From assembly GCA_028689585.1 (NCBI GenBank), contig JAQVCW010000022.1, forward strand, positions 1 through 64,000: DNA of 64,000 bases, in the 5' to 3' direction. Under the pieces are notes generated by a model. That model was not told the DNA's origin, did no database searches, and saw only the letters and a program-made list of their open reading frames with translations. Both the position numbers and the translations under genes were made by a program. Shown here one piece after another: positions 1-7,843 of this stretch; the stretch's first letter is position 1; every line of letters starts with the position of its first letter. This DNA is from Lachnospiraceae bacterium (GTDB lineage Bacteria > Bacillota > Clostridia > Lachnospirales > Lachnospiraceae).

Positions 1-38
1 ACGATATATAATACACCTTGTTTGGAAAGGAGGGCATA

Positions 39-281
39 TTGAAACAAAACATATTGGTCATTGACCGAGATGAGGAAGTGTTTGAACATATCCGGGATGC
101 CTTTGAGAATGAGGTCATCAGCGTGAGACATGTCTATACCGCCGAAGAAGGTCTGTTTCGTATGCGGATGAAGAATTATAGCTTGATTGTCATGGATGTG
201 GCTCTCTCGGAGCAGTCCGGGCGTGCGATCATTACTGCCATGCCGAACCACAAGGCACCGATGTCTTTGGAGGCAAGATAA
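39..281 (+). pseudogene. Truncated response-regulator receiver domain
   Basis: The first 65 or so residues resemble a CheY-like receiver domain: an acidic pair in the first strand (VIDRDEE) and the phospho-acceptor strand ending LIVMDVALSE. The switch Thr/Ser, the conserved Lys and any output domain are absent. I chose the TTG at 39 because AAAGGAGGG at 27-34 sits five bases upstream. After about base 240 the sequence becomes the antisense of a broken nitroreductase, so the last 12 or so residues are fortuitous. I read this as the 5' stump of a two-component regulator left after a deletion or insertion. Confidence 0.6.
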
Positions 282-549
282 AGGTCGATTTGCTCACCTA
301 TGTAGCCAATATTGTGCAGATAATTCCCGTGCGGCTCACTATAAAACAAAACGCAGTACTGCGCGCCACGGGAGCAGGTTGTCTCACGTTCCGGCACAAA
401 TGAATCTTTGTATGGATGCTTTCCTCTAACGGTTTTACGGTTTTGAGAAAGCGATCCAGCCCCGCAACCTCATCCGTAGAAATCTCACCGGCTCCCCGGA
501 ACCGGTGAAAGGATTTTCGCTTGAACAACATCTTATAAGTTTCTACCAT
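243..549 (-). pseudogene. Nitroreductase-family fragment, frameshifted and 3'-truncated
   Basis: Read from ATG 549 (GGAG upstream), the sequence starts MVETYKMLFKRKSFHRF. It continues to about residue 50 and then shifts frame near base 400, where one T appears lost. It resumes with RGAQYCVLFYSEPHGNY and GEQIDLYLASKDIGALWFG, which is typical of nitroreductase-like proteins of anaerobic Firmicutes. The match stops at about 243, at the junction with the response-regulator stump. Frameshift plus missing C-terminus make a working enzyme unlikely. The 5' end faces away from the PadR gene's 3' end. Confidence 0.6.
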
Positions 550-616
550 TGCAGCTCCTCCACTTTTTTCATTTCGTTTTCTGCTTTTGCAATCTGGGTG
601 ATGGCAATATCCTGCG

Positions 617-1144
617 TTATTCGTCTGCTGGCCTCAGTGATGCAAGCCATGCTTCGATTGCCTGAACTAAAATATACTGTTGCTGCAAAACAGCCAAACC
701 GGTTTCGGGAATATCGGGAACGCCTTCTTTTAACTTTAGGTTCTCCTCCAGATATTGCTTTAGTTCTGCGACGCTGCTTTCAATCCGCTGCAGACATTGT
801 TCTCGGTAACTGGCATCTAACTTATCCAGATTCACAATCACTGCGTTAAAGTCCAGGAAAATACGAATGGGTTGTTCCGAAATTTCCAGCATAAGTTTTT
901 CAAATTCATGCTTACCAGTTTCCGTTAAAGAATAAATTACTTTTTCCGGCATTCTTCCTTCCTTAACAGTGTTTCCTTCAATGTAACCTTTTTCTTCCAG
1001 TTGAATCACTTTTTTGTAGATGGAGGGTGTGCTGATTTTTACCCATTTGGAAATATTGCGATATTCCACGAGCTTTTGAATATCGTAGGCACTCAAAGCC
1101 TGATCCTTTAGCATCCCCAAAACAATTAAATCGATAGTGGCCAT
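617..1144 (-). CDS. PadR-family transcriptional regulator
   Basis: A 175-aa protein with an N-terminal winged helix (LIVLGMLKDQALSAYDI, STPSIYKKVIQLEEKGYIEG, VIYSLTETGKHEFEKLM) and a helical C-terminal dimerisation part, as in PadR/Vir-type regulators. I chose the ATG at 1144 (MATIDLIV) because GGAG lies just upstream; an upstream extension has no ribosome site. It is divergent from a MATE pump, and the 108 bp between them hold two AT-rich palindromes and a TTGACAAC inverted repeat. The arrangement suggests drug-responsive repression of the pump and of itself. That is an inference; the inducer is unknown. Confidence 0.85.
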   Translation of the reverse strand: MATIDLIVLGMLKDQALSAYDIQKLVEYRNISKWVKISTPSIYKKVIQLEEKGYIEGNTVKEGRMPEKVIYSLTETGKHEFEKLMLEISEQPIRIFLDFNAVIVNLDKLDASYREQCLQRIESSVAELKQYLEENLKLKEGVPDIPETGLAVLQQQYILVQAIEAWLASLRPADE

Positions 1145-1161
1145 AGTTTCTCCTTTCACAC

Positions 1162-1224
1162 TTGACAACTACTATAAATTATAGTATTATAATCACCGTT
1201 GTCAAGTACTGTATTTTATAGTAC
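1162..1224. promoter_or_regulatory. Palindromic operator region between padR and MATE genes
   Basis: ACTATAAATTATAGT at 1171-1185 is a near-perfect palindrome with 7-bp arms. GTACTGTATTTTATAGTAC at 1206-1224 is a related second one. TTGACAAC at 1162-1169 and GTTGTCAA at 1198-1205 form an 8-bp inverted repeat that encloses the first palindrome. All lie between the divergent starts, so this is the likely PadR binding region. Binding is inferred. Confidence 0.6.
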
Positions 1225-1252
1225 TATATATTATTACAAAAGGAGAGAGAAA

Positions 1253-2632
1253 ATGAACAAACAAAACTCAAAAATGGTACTGCTTGGCAGTGCACCGGTT
1301 CCCAAAGCACTTTTAGCTCTGGGATTGCCAACTATGATTGGTATGTTAATCAATGCGTTGTACAATCTGGTTGATGCGTATTTTGTTGGAGGATTGGGAA
1401 CCGATGCGATGGGGGCAATTACCGTTGCGTATCCGCTGGGACAGGTCATCGTAGGCTTGGGCTTGCTGTTCGGAAATGGTGCGGCTGCATACCTTTCAAG
1501 ACTTTTGGGAAAAGGTGATAAAGAAACGGCTGAAAAAGTGGCGAGCACCGCGTTATATAGCAGTGTTATCATTGGAGCCATTGTAATCATCATCTCCGTA
1601 ATTTTTCTGAAACCGATTTTGAGGCAGCTTGGCGCACTGGAAAGCGTAATGCCGTATGCTATTTCCTATACCAGTATCTACATTATTTTTTCGATTTTTA
1701 ATGTGTTCAATGTAACTATGAATAACATTGTATCCAGTGAAGGTGCAGCAAAGACGGCAATGTGTGCGCTTACGGCCGGAGCTGTCCTGAATGTTATCCT
1801 TGATCCAATCTTTATTTATTCACTGGGGTTTGGTATTGCAGGTGCAGCGATAGCCACAGCGATTTCTCAGATGGTTTCCACTGTGGTGTATCTGATCTAT
1901 ATTTTTCGAAAAAACAGTATGTTTAGCTTCAGCATCAAAGAGTACAGTTTTACAAAGGACATTATGTCAGAAGTATTGAAAATTGGAATTCCAACTTTAG
2001 TATTCCAGATACTTACCAGCGTTTCCATGTCCATGATTAATGGAGCGGCAAAAGATTACGGCAGCTCTGCACTTGCAGCCATGGGGCCGGTCACCAAAAT
2101 TATGTCCTTGGGCAGTCTTGTGGTTTTTGGTTTTTTAAAAAGCTTTCAGCCCATTGCCGGGTACAGTTATGGAGCCGGAAAATTTGATCGTCTGCATGAA
2201 GCAATAAAGATATCCATTGTTTGGTCCACCGCTTTCTGTGTGATCTTTGGATTGGCTGCGGCTATCTTTTCAAATGGTATCATGGCGCAATTTACAAGCA
2301 GTGACATGGAAATGATCCGTGTGGGGCAGATTGCACTGCGCGCAAATGGCATCTCCTTTATCCTCTTCGGTTTTTATACGGTTTATTCCTTCTTGTTTCT
2401 GGTTATGGGAAAAGCAAAAGAGGGATGTATTCTGGGTGCCTGCAGACAGGGAATTTGCTTTATCCCTGCAATTTTGATACTCCCTAATCTCATGGGATTG
2501 AATGGGATCCTTTTTGCACAGCCAGCAGCAGATGTTCTTTCGGCAATGATTACGGTGTTTATGGCGCTTCATCTTCACAAAGAATTGAGGGCTGTAAAAG
2601 CACAGATGGCCATAGAAACACAGAAAGCATAA
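1253..2632 (+). CDS. MATE-family multidrug efflux transporter
   Basis: A 459-aa integral membrane protein of the MATE family (MepA-like branch), with about 12 hydrophobic segments and the two pseudo-symmetric halves that begin PKALLALGLPTMIGM and SEVLKIGIPTLVFQ. Such pumps export cationic drugs using Na+ or H+ gradients. The start is ATG 1253, behind AGGAGAGAG; the open frame extends upstream into the operator and was trimmed. It is divergent from a PadR regulator, so expression is probably drug-inducible. Length is normal for the family. Confidence 0.88.
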   Translation: MNKQNSKMVLLGSAPVPKALLALGLPTMIGMLINALYNLVDAYFVGGLGTDAMGAITVAYPLGQVIVGLGLLFGNGAAAYLSRLLGKGDKETAEKVASTALYSSVIIGAIVIIISVIFLKPILRQLGALESVMPYAISYTSIYIIFSIFNVFNVTMNNIVSSEGAAKTAMCALTAGAVLNVILDPIFIYSLGFGIAGAAIATAISQMVSTVVYLIYIFRKNSMFSFSIKEYSFTKDIMSEVLKIGIPTLVFQILTSVSMSMINGAAKDYGSSALAAMGPVTKIMSLGSLVVFGFLKSFQPIAGYSYGAGKFDRLHEAIKISIVWSTAFCVIFGLAAAIFSNGIMAQFTSSDMEMIRVGQIALRANGISFILFGFYTVYSFLFLVMGKAKEGCILGACRQGICFIPAILILPNLMGLNGILFAQPAADVLSAMITVFMALHLHKELRAVKAQMAIETQKA

Positions 2633-2638
2633 AGCATA

Positions 2639-3008
2639 ATGGATAGACCAATAACAACGCTTTTTATGCTTATGTCTGTGGATGGGAAAATAGGCACCGG
2701 TGTGTCAGAGGAGTTGGATGTAGATAAAGATTTCCCAAAAATCACTGGGGTAAAAGAAGGAGTGCAGCAATATTATGAGATAGAGAAAACAACAGATTTA
2801 TGGTCGCTGAATTCTGGACGAGTGCAAGAAAAACTGGGGGCAAACACAAAGGAGTTGCCGAGCAGAACACCCGGCTTTTCAGGTACATGAACATAATCTT
2901 CACATTATCTATCAAAGTGAATTGTCTTTACCAAGTATTTTGACTAAGCTTAAAACAGAATATGGATGCAAGCGAATTACAATACAGACAGGCGGTATGA
3001 AAAAATAG
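2639..3008 (+). pseudogene. RibD C-terminal/dihydrofolate-reductase-like protein remnant
   Basis: The first frame starts MDRPITTLFMLMSVDGKIG, typical of RibD-C/DHFR-fold reductases, and runs to about KLGANTKELP. It then stops at 2890. A second frame picks up at about 2879 with HNLHIIYQSELSLPSIL and ends GCKRITIQTGGMKK at 3006-3008, the expected C-terminal strand of the fold. About half of the domain (the middle) is missing and the frame is shifted. It lies 6 bp after the MATE stop and was probably once co-transcribed with it. Confidence 0.65.
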
Positions 3009-3054
3009 TATTGGTATAAGCGGCGGTTCTGAAAATTATTTCAAAACCGCCGCT

Positions 3055-3400
3055 TCAACGGCATGTGAAAATGGAAAAATTAGAAACGATACTTACGTCA
3101 AAGTAACTATTACAACATGCAGTGATTACAACAGGGGCGATTTTAGGATATTCAATTATTCGGCAGCGTTGGCATTCGAACGCCCTTTCTGTTACTCCAT
3201 AGGAAAGGGAATTACCACATCTGCTGCAATAGTTATGATTTTGATACCAGTGGGACAACTGAGCGGCAGTAATGCCCGCCAGCGGTATCCAGGGAGGCGC
3301 TTCTTTGACTGCAGCCTTTACCGGACAATATTTCAAACCCAGCGATAAAAAATTGCTCATCTAAATTCAGAAGGAAAATGGCTGCATGATCACAGATGCT
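3055..3400 (-). pseudogene. NudC-like NADH pyrophosphatase fragment (zinc ribbon only)
   Basis: The frame that begins near 3360 carries GITAAQLSHWYQNHNYC, then a four-Cys zinc ribbon (CSRCG ... CQRCR) and EYPKIAPVVITA. This is the linker/zinc-ribbon/first Nudix strand order of NudC-type NAD-cap pyrophosphatases. It ends soon after, with no Nudix box. N-terminal sequence (LNLDEQFFIAGFEIL) appears in a neighbouring frame up to about 3400. The piece therefore looks frameshifted and truncated. Confidence 0.5.
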
Positions 3401-4289
3401 GCAGGTTTGTTCGATAATGCCGTAAAGCGGCCTCGTTATCAGGATTACACACCTTCTCCAGTTCAGCGACCATTTTCTTCTTGTCTTTTGGCAGATTTCC
3501 CTGCACCCATACAGCATTGGAGGCTCCCAACGATGCAAAGAATGTGGGAATATCCAAATGCTCGATCAAAGTTTTAAGCTCCTGAAGCTTTTCCAGTTCT
3601 CCTTCTTCAGCCCAGTTGCCATCCTGAATCTCCTGATATAACTGGGATTCCGGGAAAATGGTAAGCATAGAGGAACCAATAATTTTAGGACGGGTCATGT
3701 TGAAGATTTTAGCACTCTCCAAAGCGCCTTCTACCCCATGGCCTGCGCCGGACACACCGGTCAGATAGAAGTAGTTATAGGTGATATTGACCTTATCGAG
3801 GCGATGTGTCTGTTCTACAATTTTCTGCGCCTTATATCCTTTGTTCATAAACGCAAGGGCCGCATCATCCCCGGTTTCGACACCGATGGTAAGACCGTCA
3901 TAACCGAGGCGGCGCAGTTCACGCAGTTCTTCATCTGTTTTGAGCGTAATGTCTGTTACACGGGAAAAGCAGCCGATGGTTTCGCATTCGGGGAAATACT
4001 TGTGAATCAAATTTGCAATTTCCTTCAGGCGTTCAAATTTTAATACAAAGGGATTTGCACCGACCAAATAAACACGCTTCACCTGACGGCTTTGCCATGA
4101 ACGCAGTTGCGTCTGCGTTTCAGCAAGATCAGCTTCCACGTCTTCCAGAGGGGTCATCCGAAACTTAAACGGCAAGTCATCATATAGCGTACAGAATTTA
4201 CATTTGTGATGTGTGCAGCCTGCCGTGACCTCAATGAGAAGCGAATTCGCTTCATAGGGAGGTCTCCAAATAGTACCAGTAAAATGCAT
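3390..4289 (-). CDS. Radical SAM protein (copy 1)
   Basis: A 299-aa radical SAM enzyme. The cluster-binding cysteines are C25, C30 and C33 (GCTHHKCKFC), a CX4CX2C spacing in place of the usual CX3CX2C. A GGANPF-like strand follows (VYLVGANPFVLKFERL), then GLTIGVETGDD, the usual SAM-contacting region. Substrate is unknown. It is a clear paralogue of the gene at 5025 (both begin MHFTG.xWRPPYE) and is divergent from an HxlR regulator. Its promoter (TTGAAC, 17 bp, TAATCT on the minus strand) abuts a sequence also present before copy 2. This supports shared regulation, possibly in a stress or detoxification response. Confidence 0.85.
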   Translation of the reverse strand: MHFTGTIWRPPYEANSLLIEVTAGCTHHKCKFCTLYDDLPFKFRMTPLEDVEADLAETQTQLRSWQSRQVKRVYLVGANPFVLKFERLKEIANLIHKYFPECETIGCFSRVTDITLKTDEELRELRRLGYDGLTIGVETGDDAALAFMNKGYKAQKIVEQTHRLDKVNITYNYFYLTGVSGAGHGVEGALESAKIFNMTRPKIIGSSMLTIFPESQLYQEIQDGNWAEEGELEKLQELKTLIEHLDIPTFFASLGASNAVWVQGNLPKDKKKMVAELEKVCNPDNEAALRHYRTNLQHL

Positions 4290-4357
4290 ATTGTTTTCTC
4301 CTTTTCGTGATGGTAATTTATGGTTGAACGGATTTCATATTCTCCGTTTCTGATCAA

Positions 4358-4399
4358 AGATTACAGCACAAGTGTTTTTTGTTCAAGTACGGTCTTTTT
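4358..4399 (-). promoter_or_regulatory. Promoter and operator of radical SAM copy 1
   Basis: On the minus strand, TTGAAC (4381-4386) and TAATCT (4358-4363) are separated by 17 bp. The 13-mer AAAAAGACCGTAC (complement of 4387-4399) lies directly upstream of the -35. The same 13-mer is at 4950-4962 in the same position relative to the second radical SAM promoter. Confidence 0.6.
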
Positions 4400-4447
4400 A
4401 TGGCTATAGTTTTATTTTTTATACATAGTACTAAAAATAACAGTACT

Positions 4448-4476
4448 TTGATTTTTGAGTGTTTTAAGGATATAAT
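4448..4476 (+). promoter_or_regulatory. Promoter of the HxlR gene
   Basis: TTGATT (4448-4453), 17 bp, TATAAT (4471-4476), ending 22 bp before the start codon. AGTACT lies at the upstream edge of the -35, and another AGTACT lies 15 bp further up. This suggests autoregulation at GTAC-containing half-sites. Confidence 0.65.
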
Positions 4477-4497
4477 AGTGAAAAAGGAGGGAACGCA

Positions 4498-4899
4498 ATG
4501 GCAGATAACAAATTTCGGAGCCAGGATTCGCTGGCCCGGTGCGTACCGATGAGTATGCTGCAGTCTGTATTAAGCGGTAAATGGAAAATTTTAATTCTCT
4601 GGTATATTTCTTTTTATAAGGTGCAGCGCTTTGGCGAATTGATGCGCCGGCTGAATGGCATTACGCAGTCCACACTGACGAAACAACTACGCGAATTAGA
4701 GGAGGATGGATTTTTACATCGAGAGATCTACAAAGAAGTACCTCCAAAAGTGGAATACACTTTAACGGAAATCGGAAAAAGCTTTGTTCCAATTCTACAT
4801 GAAATGATGGCATGGAGTGAAACACATCTTTGTCCGGCAGGGTATGTGAATCCTTATATTTCATCGGATGACAACACAAGCAGATCTGAAATGGAGTAA
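4498..4899 (+). CDS. HxlR-family transcriptional regulator
   Basis: A 133-aa winged-helix protein of the HxlR type, with an N-terminal Cys (LARCVPMSMLQSVLSGKWK), a recognition helix region (GITQSTLTKQLRELEEDG) and a wing (VPPKVEYTLTEIGKSF). AAAAAGGAGGG precedes the ATG. HxlR proteins often sense electrophiles or oxidants through that Cys. It sits between two paralogous radical SAM genes whose promoters share a 13-bp element, so it is the obvious candidate regulator of both. Direct evidence is lacking. Confidence 0.85.
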   Translation: MADNKFRSQDSLARCVPMSMLQSVLSGKWKILILWYISFYKVQRFGELMRRLNGITQSTLTKQLRELEEDGFLHREIYKEVPPKVEYTLTEIGKSFVPILHEMMAWSETHLCPAGYVNPYISSDDNTSRSEME

Positions 4900-4949
4900 T
4901 ATCAAACACGGCCACCACACATTGGTATATAATTTGATACTATGTGTAA

Positions 4950-4991
4950 AAAAAGACCGTACTTTTATAAAATAAATTCCTCCCTTATACT
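4950..4991 (+). promoter_or_regulatory. Promoter and operator of radical SAM copy 2
   Basis: AAAAAGACCGTAC (4950-4962) abuts a weak -35 (TTTTAT, 4963-4968), then 17 bp and TATACT (4986-4991). The geometry is the same as in front of copy 1. A weak -35 next to a conserved site is what an activator-dependent promoter would show, though repression is equally possible. Confidence 0.55.
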
Positions 4992-5024
4992 AAAAACAGC
5001 TTTAGTATAAAGGAGGAATTTTTC

Positions 5025-5906
5025 ATGCATTTCACTGGAAGAACGTGGCGGCCACCTTACGAGTCCGCTTCATTTATTATCCAAGCTACTTCAGGCTGCA
5101 CTTACAATAAATGCAGCTTTTGCAGTTTCTATAAGGATGAAACATTTAAAATGTCACCATTGACAGAATTTGAAGAAGATCTGGAGGAACTGAAACATTA
5201 TCAACCCAATGCCAGAAGAATATTTCTTACAGGCGCCAATCCGTTTGCTATGAGTTATGAGAAGCTGAAAATGATGGCGCTGACAGTCCGTGACTATTTA
5301 ATTAAATGCCAGACAATAGCGATGTTTGCAAGTATTCGGGATATCAGGGATAAAGAAGTCTGGCAATTAAAAAAACTGCGCGCAATGGGAATCAATGGCC
5401 TGACGATAGGAACGGAGAGCGGAGATGATGAAACGCTGGCGCTTGTCAATAAAGGATATACGACAGTTGATATATTGGAACAATGCCGTAAATTGGATGA
5501 AGCGGGTATCGAATATTATCTTGTTTACATGACTGGCCTGGCCGGACATAATGGCGGACAAAGAAACGCCATTAACAGCGCACATTTATTCAGTCAAATC
5601 AATCCTTATTTTATATCCGTGGATTCGCTTACTCTTTTTCCTGATACAGAATTATTCAGCCGTGCGCAGGCAGGAAGCTTTGTCCCGGCTGGTGAAAAAG
5701 AGCGCATAAAGGAGCTGGAAACCTTTATAGAAAATTTACAGCTCCGCACGCACCTCTTTGCCAATAGTGTTTCAAATTATTATCCGGTTACCGCTTATTT
5801 GCCCAAGGAGCGGGATCGTGTAATCAGCGAACTGCAAGGTATCATAGATACAGTGGATGAAGCTGTCATGGATCAATATCGAACCGAATTAAAGGCGTTG
5901 GGATAA
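5025..5906 (+). CDS. Radical SAM protein (copy 2)
   Basis: A 293-aa paralogue of the 3390-4289 gene, with the same CX4CX2C cluster motif (GCTYNKCSFC, Cys 25/30/33), the IFLTGANPFAMSYEKL strand and GLTIGTESGDDETL. The ATG follows AAAGGAGGAA. Residues 210-252 recur as a truncated DNA copy at 10,999-11,125. The substrate is unknown. Pairing with copy 1 and an HxlR regulator suggests one inducible function, but the sequence does not name it. Confidence 0.85.
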   Translation: MHFTGRTWRPPYESASFIIQATSGCTYNKCSFCSFYKDETFKMSPLTEFEEDLEELKHYQPNARRIFLTGANPFAMSYEKLKMMALTVRDYLIKCQTIAMFASIRDIRDKEVWQLKKLRAMGINGLTIGTESGDDETLALVNKGYTTVDILEQCRKLDEAGIEYYLVYMTGLAGHNGGQRNAINSAHLFSQINPYFISVDSLTLFPDTELFSRAQAGSFVPAGEKERIKELETFIENLQLRTHLFANSVSNYYPVTAYLPKERDRVISELQGIIDTVDEAVMDQYRTELKALG

Positions 5907-6002
5907 CACACAGGCAAGGTTAATGGTCCTCATGTGCCATAAAGTAACAAAAAAAATTGATAGACAGCAGCCCAATATTCCGTTACTATTCTTCAAGATG
6001 GA

Positions 6003-6031
6003 TTGAGAAAACCTTTCTGATACTGTATAAT
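6003..6031 (+). promoter_or_regulatory. Promoter of the BceRS-like pair
   Basis: TTGAGA (6003-6008), 17 bp, TATAAT (6026-6031), about 20 bp upstream of the response-regulator start. Confidence 0.6.
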
Positions 6032-6053
6032 AAAGTGTCAGGGAGGTATCTTG

Positions 6054-6722
6054 ATGAAGAAGAAAATACTAATCATTGAAGATGATTTTACTATACAAAC
6101 GCAGCTTAAAACCCTTTTATCCGGGAATGGGTATGAGGTATTTGCAGTTACGGACTTTTCCCAGACAATCCAACAGCTAAAAGAATTTGCTCCACATCTG
6201 GTCATTCTGGATATAAAACTGCCGGGAAATGACGGATTTGAAATATGTTCGGAAATTCGTGGTTTTTCAGATATTCCGATTGTATTCGTAACAAGCAGCA
6301 ATACAGATATGGACGAACTGAACAGCATTATGCTGGGAGGAGATGCGTTTATCACAAAGCCTTACAATATCGCTATTCTTCTTGCTAAAATTGCCGCATT
6401 GTTAAAGAAAGCGTACCTTTCCCCTCAAACAGAAATTTTTACATGGAAAGGAGTTGCCCTGCATTTGGAGAGCAGCCTTATAGAGTACAAGGGACAGAAA
6501 ACAGAATTGACAAAAAATGAATTAAAAATCCTTTACTACCTTTTTAAGAATGCCGGAAAAATTTGTTCCAGAAATGATATTGTAGATTTCCTTTGGGACA
6601 ATCAGCTTTACGTTGATGATAACGCTCTAAGTGTAAATATTACCCGTATTCGTGACAAACTGGCAGCAATCGGGCTTACAGATTTTATTAAGACAAAACA
6701 CAGACAAGGATATACATTATGA
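6054..6722 (+). CDS. bceR: OmpR/PhoB-family response regulator, BceR-like
   Basis: A 222-aa regulator. The receiver domain has the acidic pair IIEDD, phospho-acceptor Asp in LVILDIKLPG, and the Lys in DAFITKPYN. The C-terminal winged helix (from about residue 125) is of the OmpR type (LTKNELKILYYLFKNAG, VNITRIRDKL, TKHRQGYTL). The start is ATG 6054 behind GGGAGGT; TTG 6051 is less likely. Its stop overlaps the kinase start (ATGA), so the two are translationally coupled. The neighbouring ABC genes identify the module as a Bce-type peptide-antibiotic sensing and detoxification system. The gene symbol is by family resemblance. Confidence 0.85.
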   Translation: MKKKILIIEDDFTIQTQLKTLLSGNGYEVFAVTDFSQTIQQLKEFAPHLVILDIKLPGNDGFEICSEIRGFSDIPIVFVTSSNTDMDELNSIMLGGDAFITKPYNIAILLAKIAALLKKAYLSPQTEIFTWKGVALHLESSLIEYKGQKTELTKNELKILYYLFKNAGKICSRNDIVDFLWDNQLYVDDNALSVNITRIRDKLAAIGLTDFIKTKHRQGYTL

Positions 6723-7732
6723 GTGGAAAACAATATCTAAAAAATCAACTACCCGTCATTTTGATCAATCTGCTGGGTATGATTGCCCTGGCCTTGTTTT
6801 TAATTGCAAGCGACAATAATATTCAAACAGTCTTGTTTATTCTTACTGTCTGGTCGATTGTCCTTGTTTTATGTCTGCTGTCTTTTTATTTCTCACGAAA
6901 AAAGTATCTGAATAAATTGCTGGATATGACAGAGCAATTAGAAGAACGATATTTACTGCCGGAAATCATGCAAGTGCCGGAACAAGCTGATGAACAGGTT
7001 TTTTACCAGATTATGAAAATGGCTGAAAAATCTATGCTGGAACGGATTGGCGAAGTACAGGGAGAACGAAAAGAATATAAAGAATACATTGAACAATGGG
7101 TACATGAAGTAAAAACACCAATTACGGCAATGAAACTGCTATGTGAGAATAACCGTTCTCCCTTTTCCAGAGAGATATTGACAGCATTGGAGAATATCAA
7201 TCAATATACAGAACAGGCACTTTACTATGCCCGAAGTGAACACGCTGAAAAAGACTATTCTGTTCGTGAAATCAATTTATGTGATGTTGTGCATAGTGCA
7301 ATCGCAGATAATAAGTATCTCTTGCGTCAAAGCAACATGACAATCACGATAAGTGATATAGAAAACAGGGTTTACACGGATGAAAAATGGGTGCGGTTCA
7401 TCTTAAATCAGATTATCGGTAATGCAATCAAATACCATGCAGAACAGCCTATTTTACACTTTGGGGCGACAAAAACAAATGACAAAATTGTTTTATCTAT
7501 CAGCGATAACGGGATAGGTATTCCTAAAAGTGATCTACCCCGTATTTTTGAAAAGGGATTTACAGGTCAGAACGGACGAACCGGGAAAAATTCTACTGGA
7601 ATTGGCTTGTATCTTTGTAAACGCCTTTGTGATAAATTGGGAATAGAACTTACTGTTTATTCAGAAAATAAAGGAACAACGATTTCACTTTCTTTTCAGG
7701 TGAATGATTTTGTTATCGGAGTGCAGGGCTGA
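6719..7732 (+). CDS. bceS: Intramembrane-sensing histidine kinase, BceS-like
   Basis: A 337-aa kinase with two N-terminal membrane segments (about 11-31 and 37-58) and almost no extracytoplasmic loop, the hallmark of BceS-type kinases that sense through the partner ABC transporter. The phospho-acceptor is His129 in QWVHEVKTPITAMKL. The ATPase domain shows NQIIGNAIKYH (N box), SDNGIGIPKSDL (G1) and GKNSTGIGLYL (G2). It overlaps the regulator by 4 bp and lies about 110 bp before the transporter genes. Confidence 0.87.
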   Translation: MSGKQYLKNQLPVILINLLGMIALALFLIASDNNIQTVLFILTVWSIVLVLCLLSFYFSRKKYLNKLLDMTEQLEERYLLPEIMQVPEQADEQVFYQIMKMAEKSMLERIGEVQGERKEYKEYIEQWVHEVKTPITAMKLLCENNRSPFSREILTALENINQYTEQALYYARSEHAEKDYSVREINLCDVVHSAIADNKYLLRQSNMTITISDIENRVYTDEKWVRFILNQIIGNAIKYHAEQPILHFGATKTNDKIVLSISDNGIGIPKSDLPRIFEKGFTGQNGRTGKNSTGIGLYLCKRLCDKLGIELTVYSENKGTTISLSFQVNDFVIGVQG

Positions 7733-7744
7733 TATGTCCTGCAC

Positions 7745-7800
7745 TTCTTACATGTTTGTAAGAACTGTGTAAGAAAACTTGATACAAAAAATGATATACT
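7745..7800 (+). promoter_or_regulatory. Probable BceR operator and promoter of the transporter genes
   Basis: TTCTTACA (7745-7752) and TGTAAGAA (7757-7764) form a perfect 8-bp inverted repeat with a 4-bp spacer. A second TGTAAGAA (7768-7775) follows 11 bp after the first, one helical turn. A -10-like TATACT is at 7795-7800 without a good -35, as expected for a regulator-dependent promoter. OmpR-family regulators commonly bind such repeats. Confidence 0.6.
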
Positions 7801-7843
7801 CCATTTACAATAAGGATATGAATCATTTAAGGAGGTTTATCAG

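Noticed and set aside
5980-6000. CCGTTACTATTCTTC resembles an end of the palindromic elements
   Set aside because: No inverted partner was found nearby, so it is probably coincidence.
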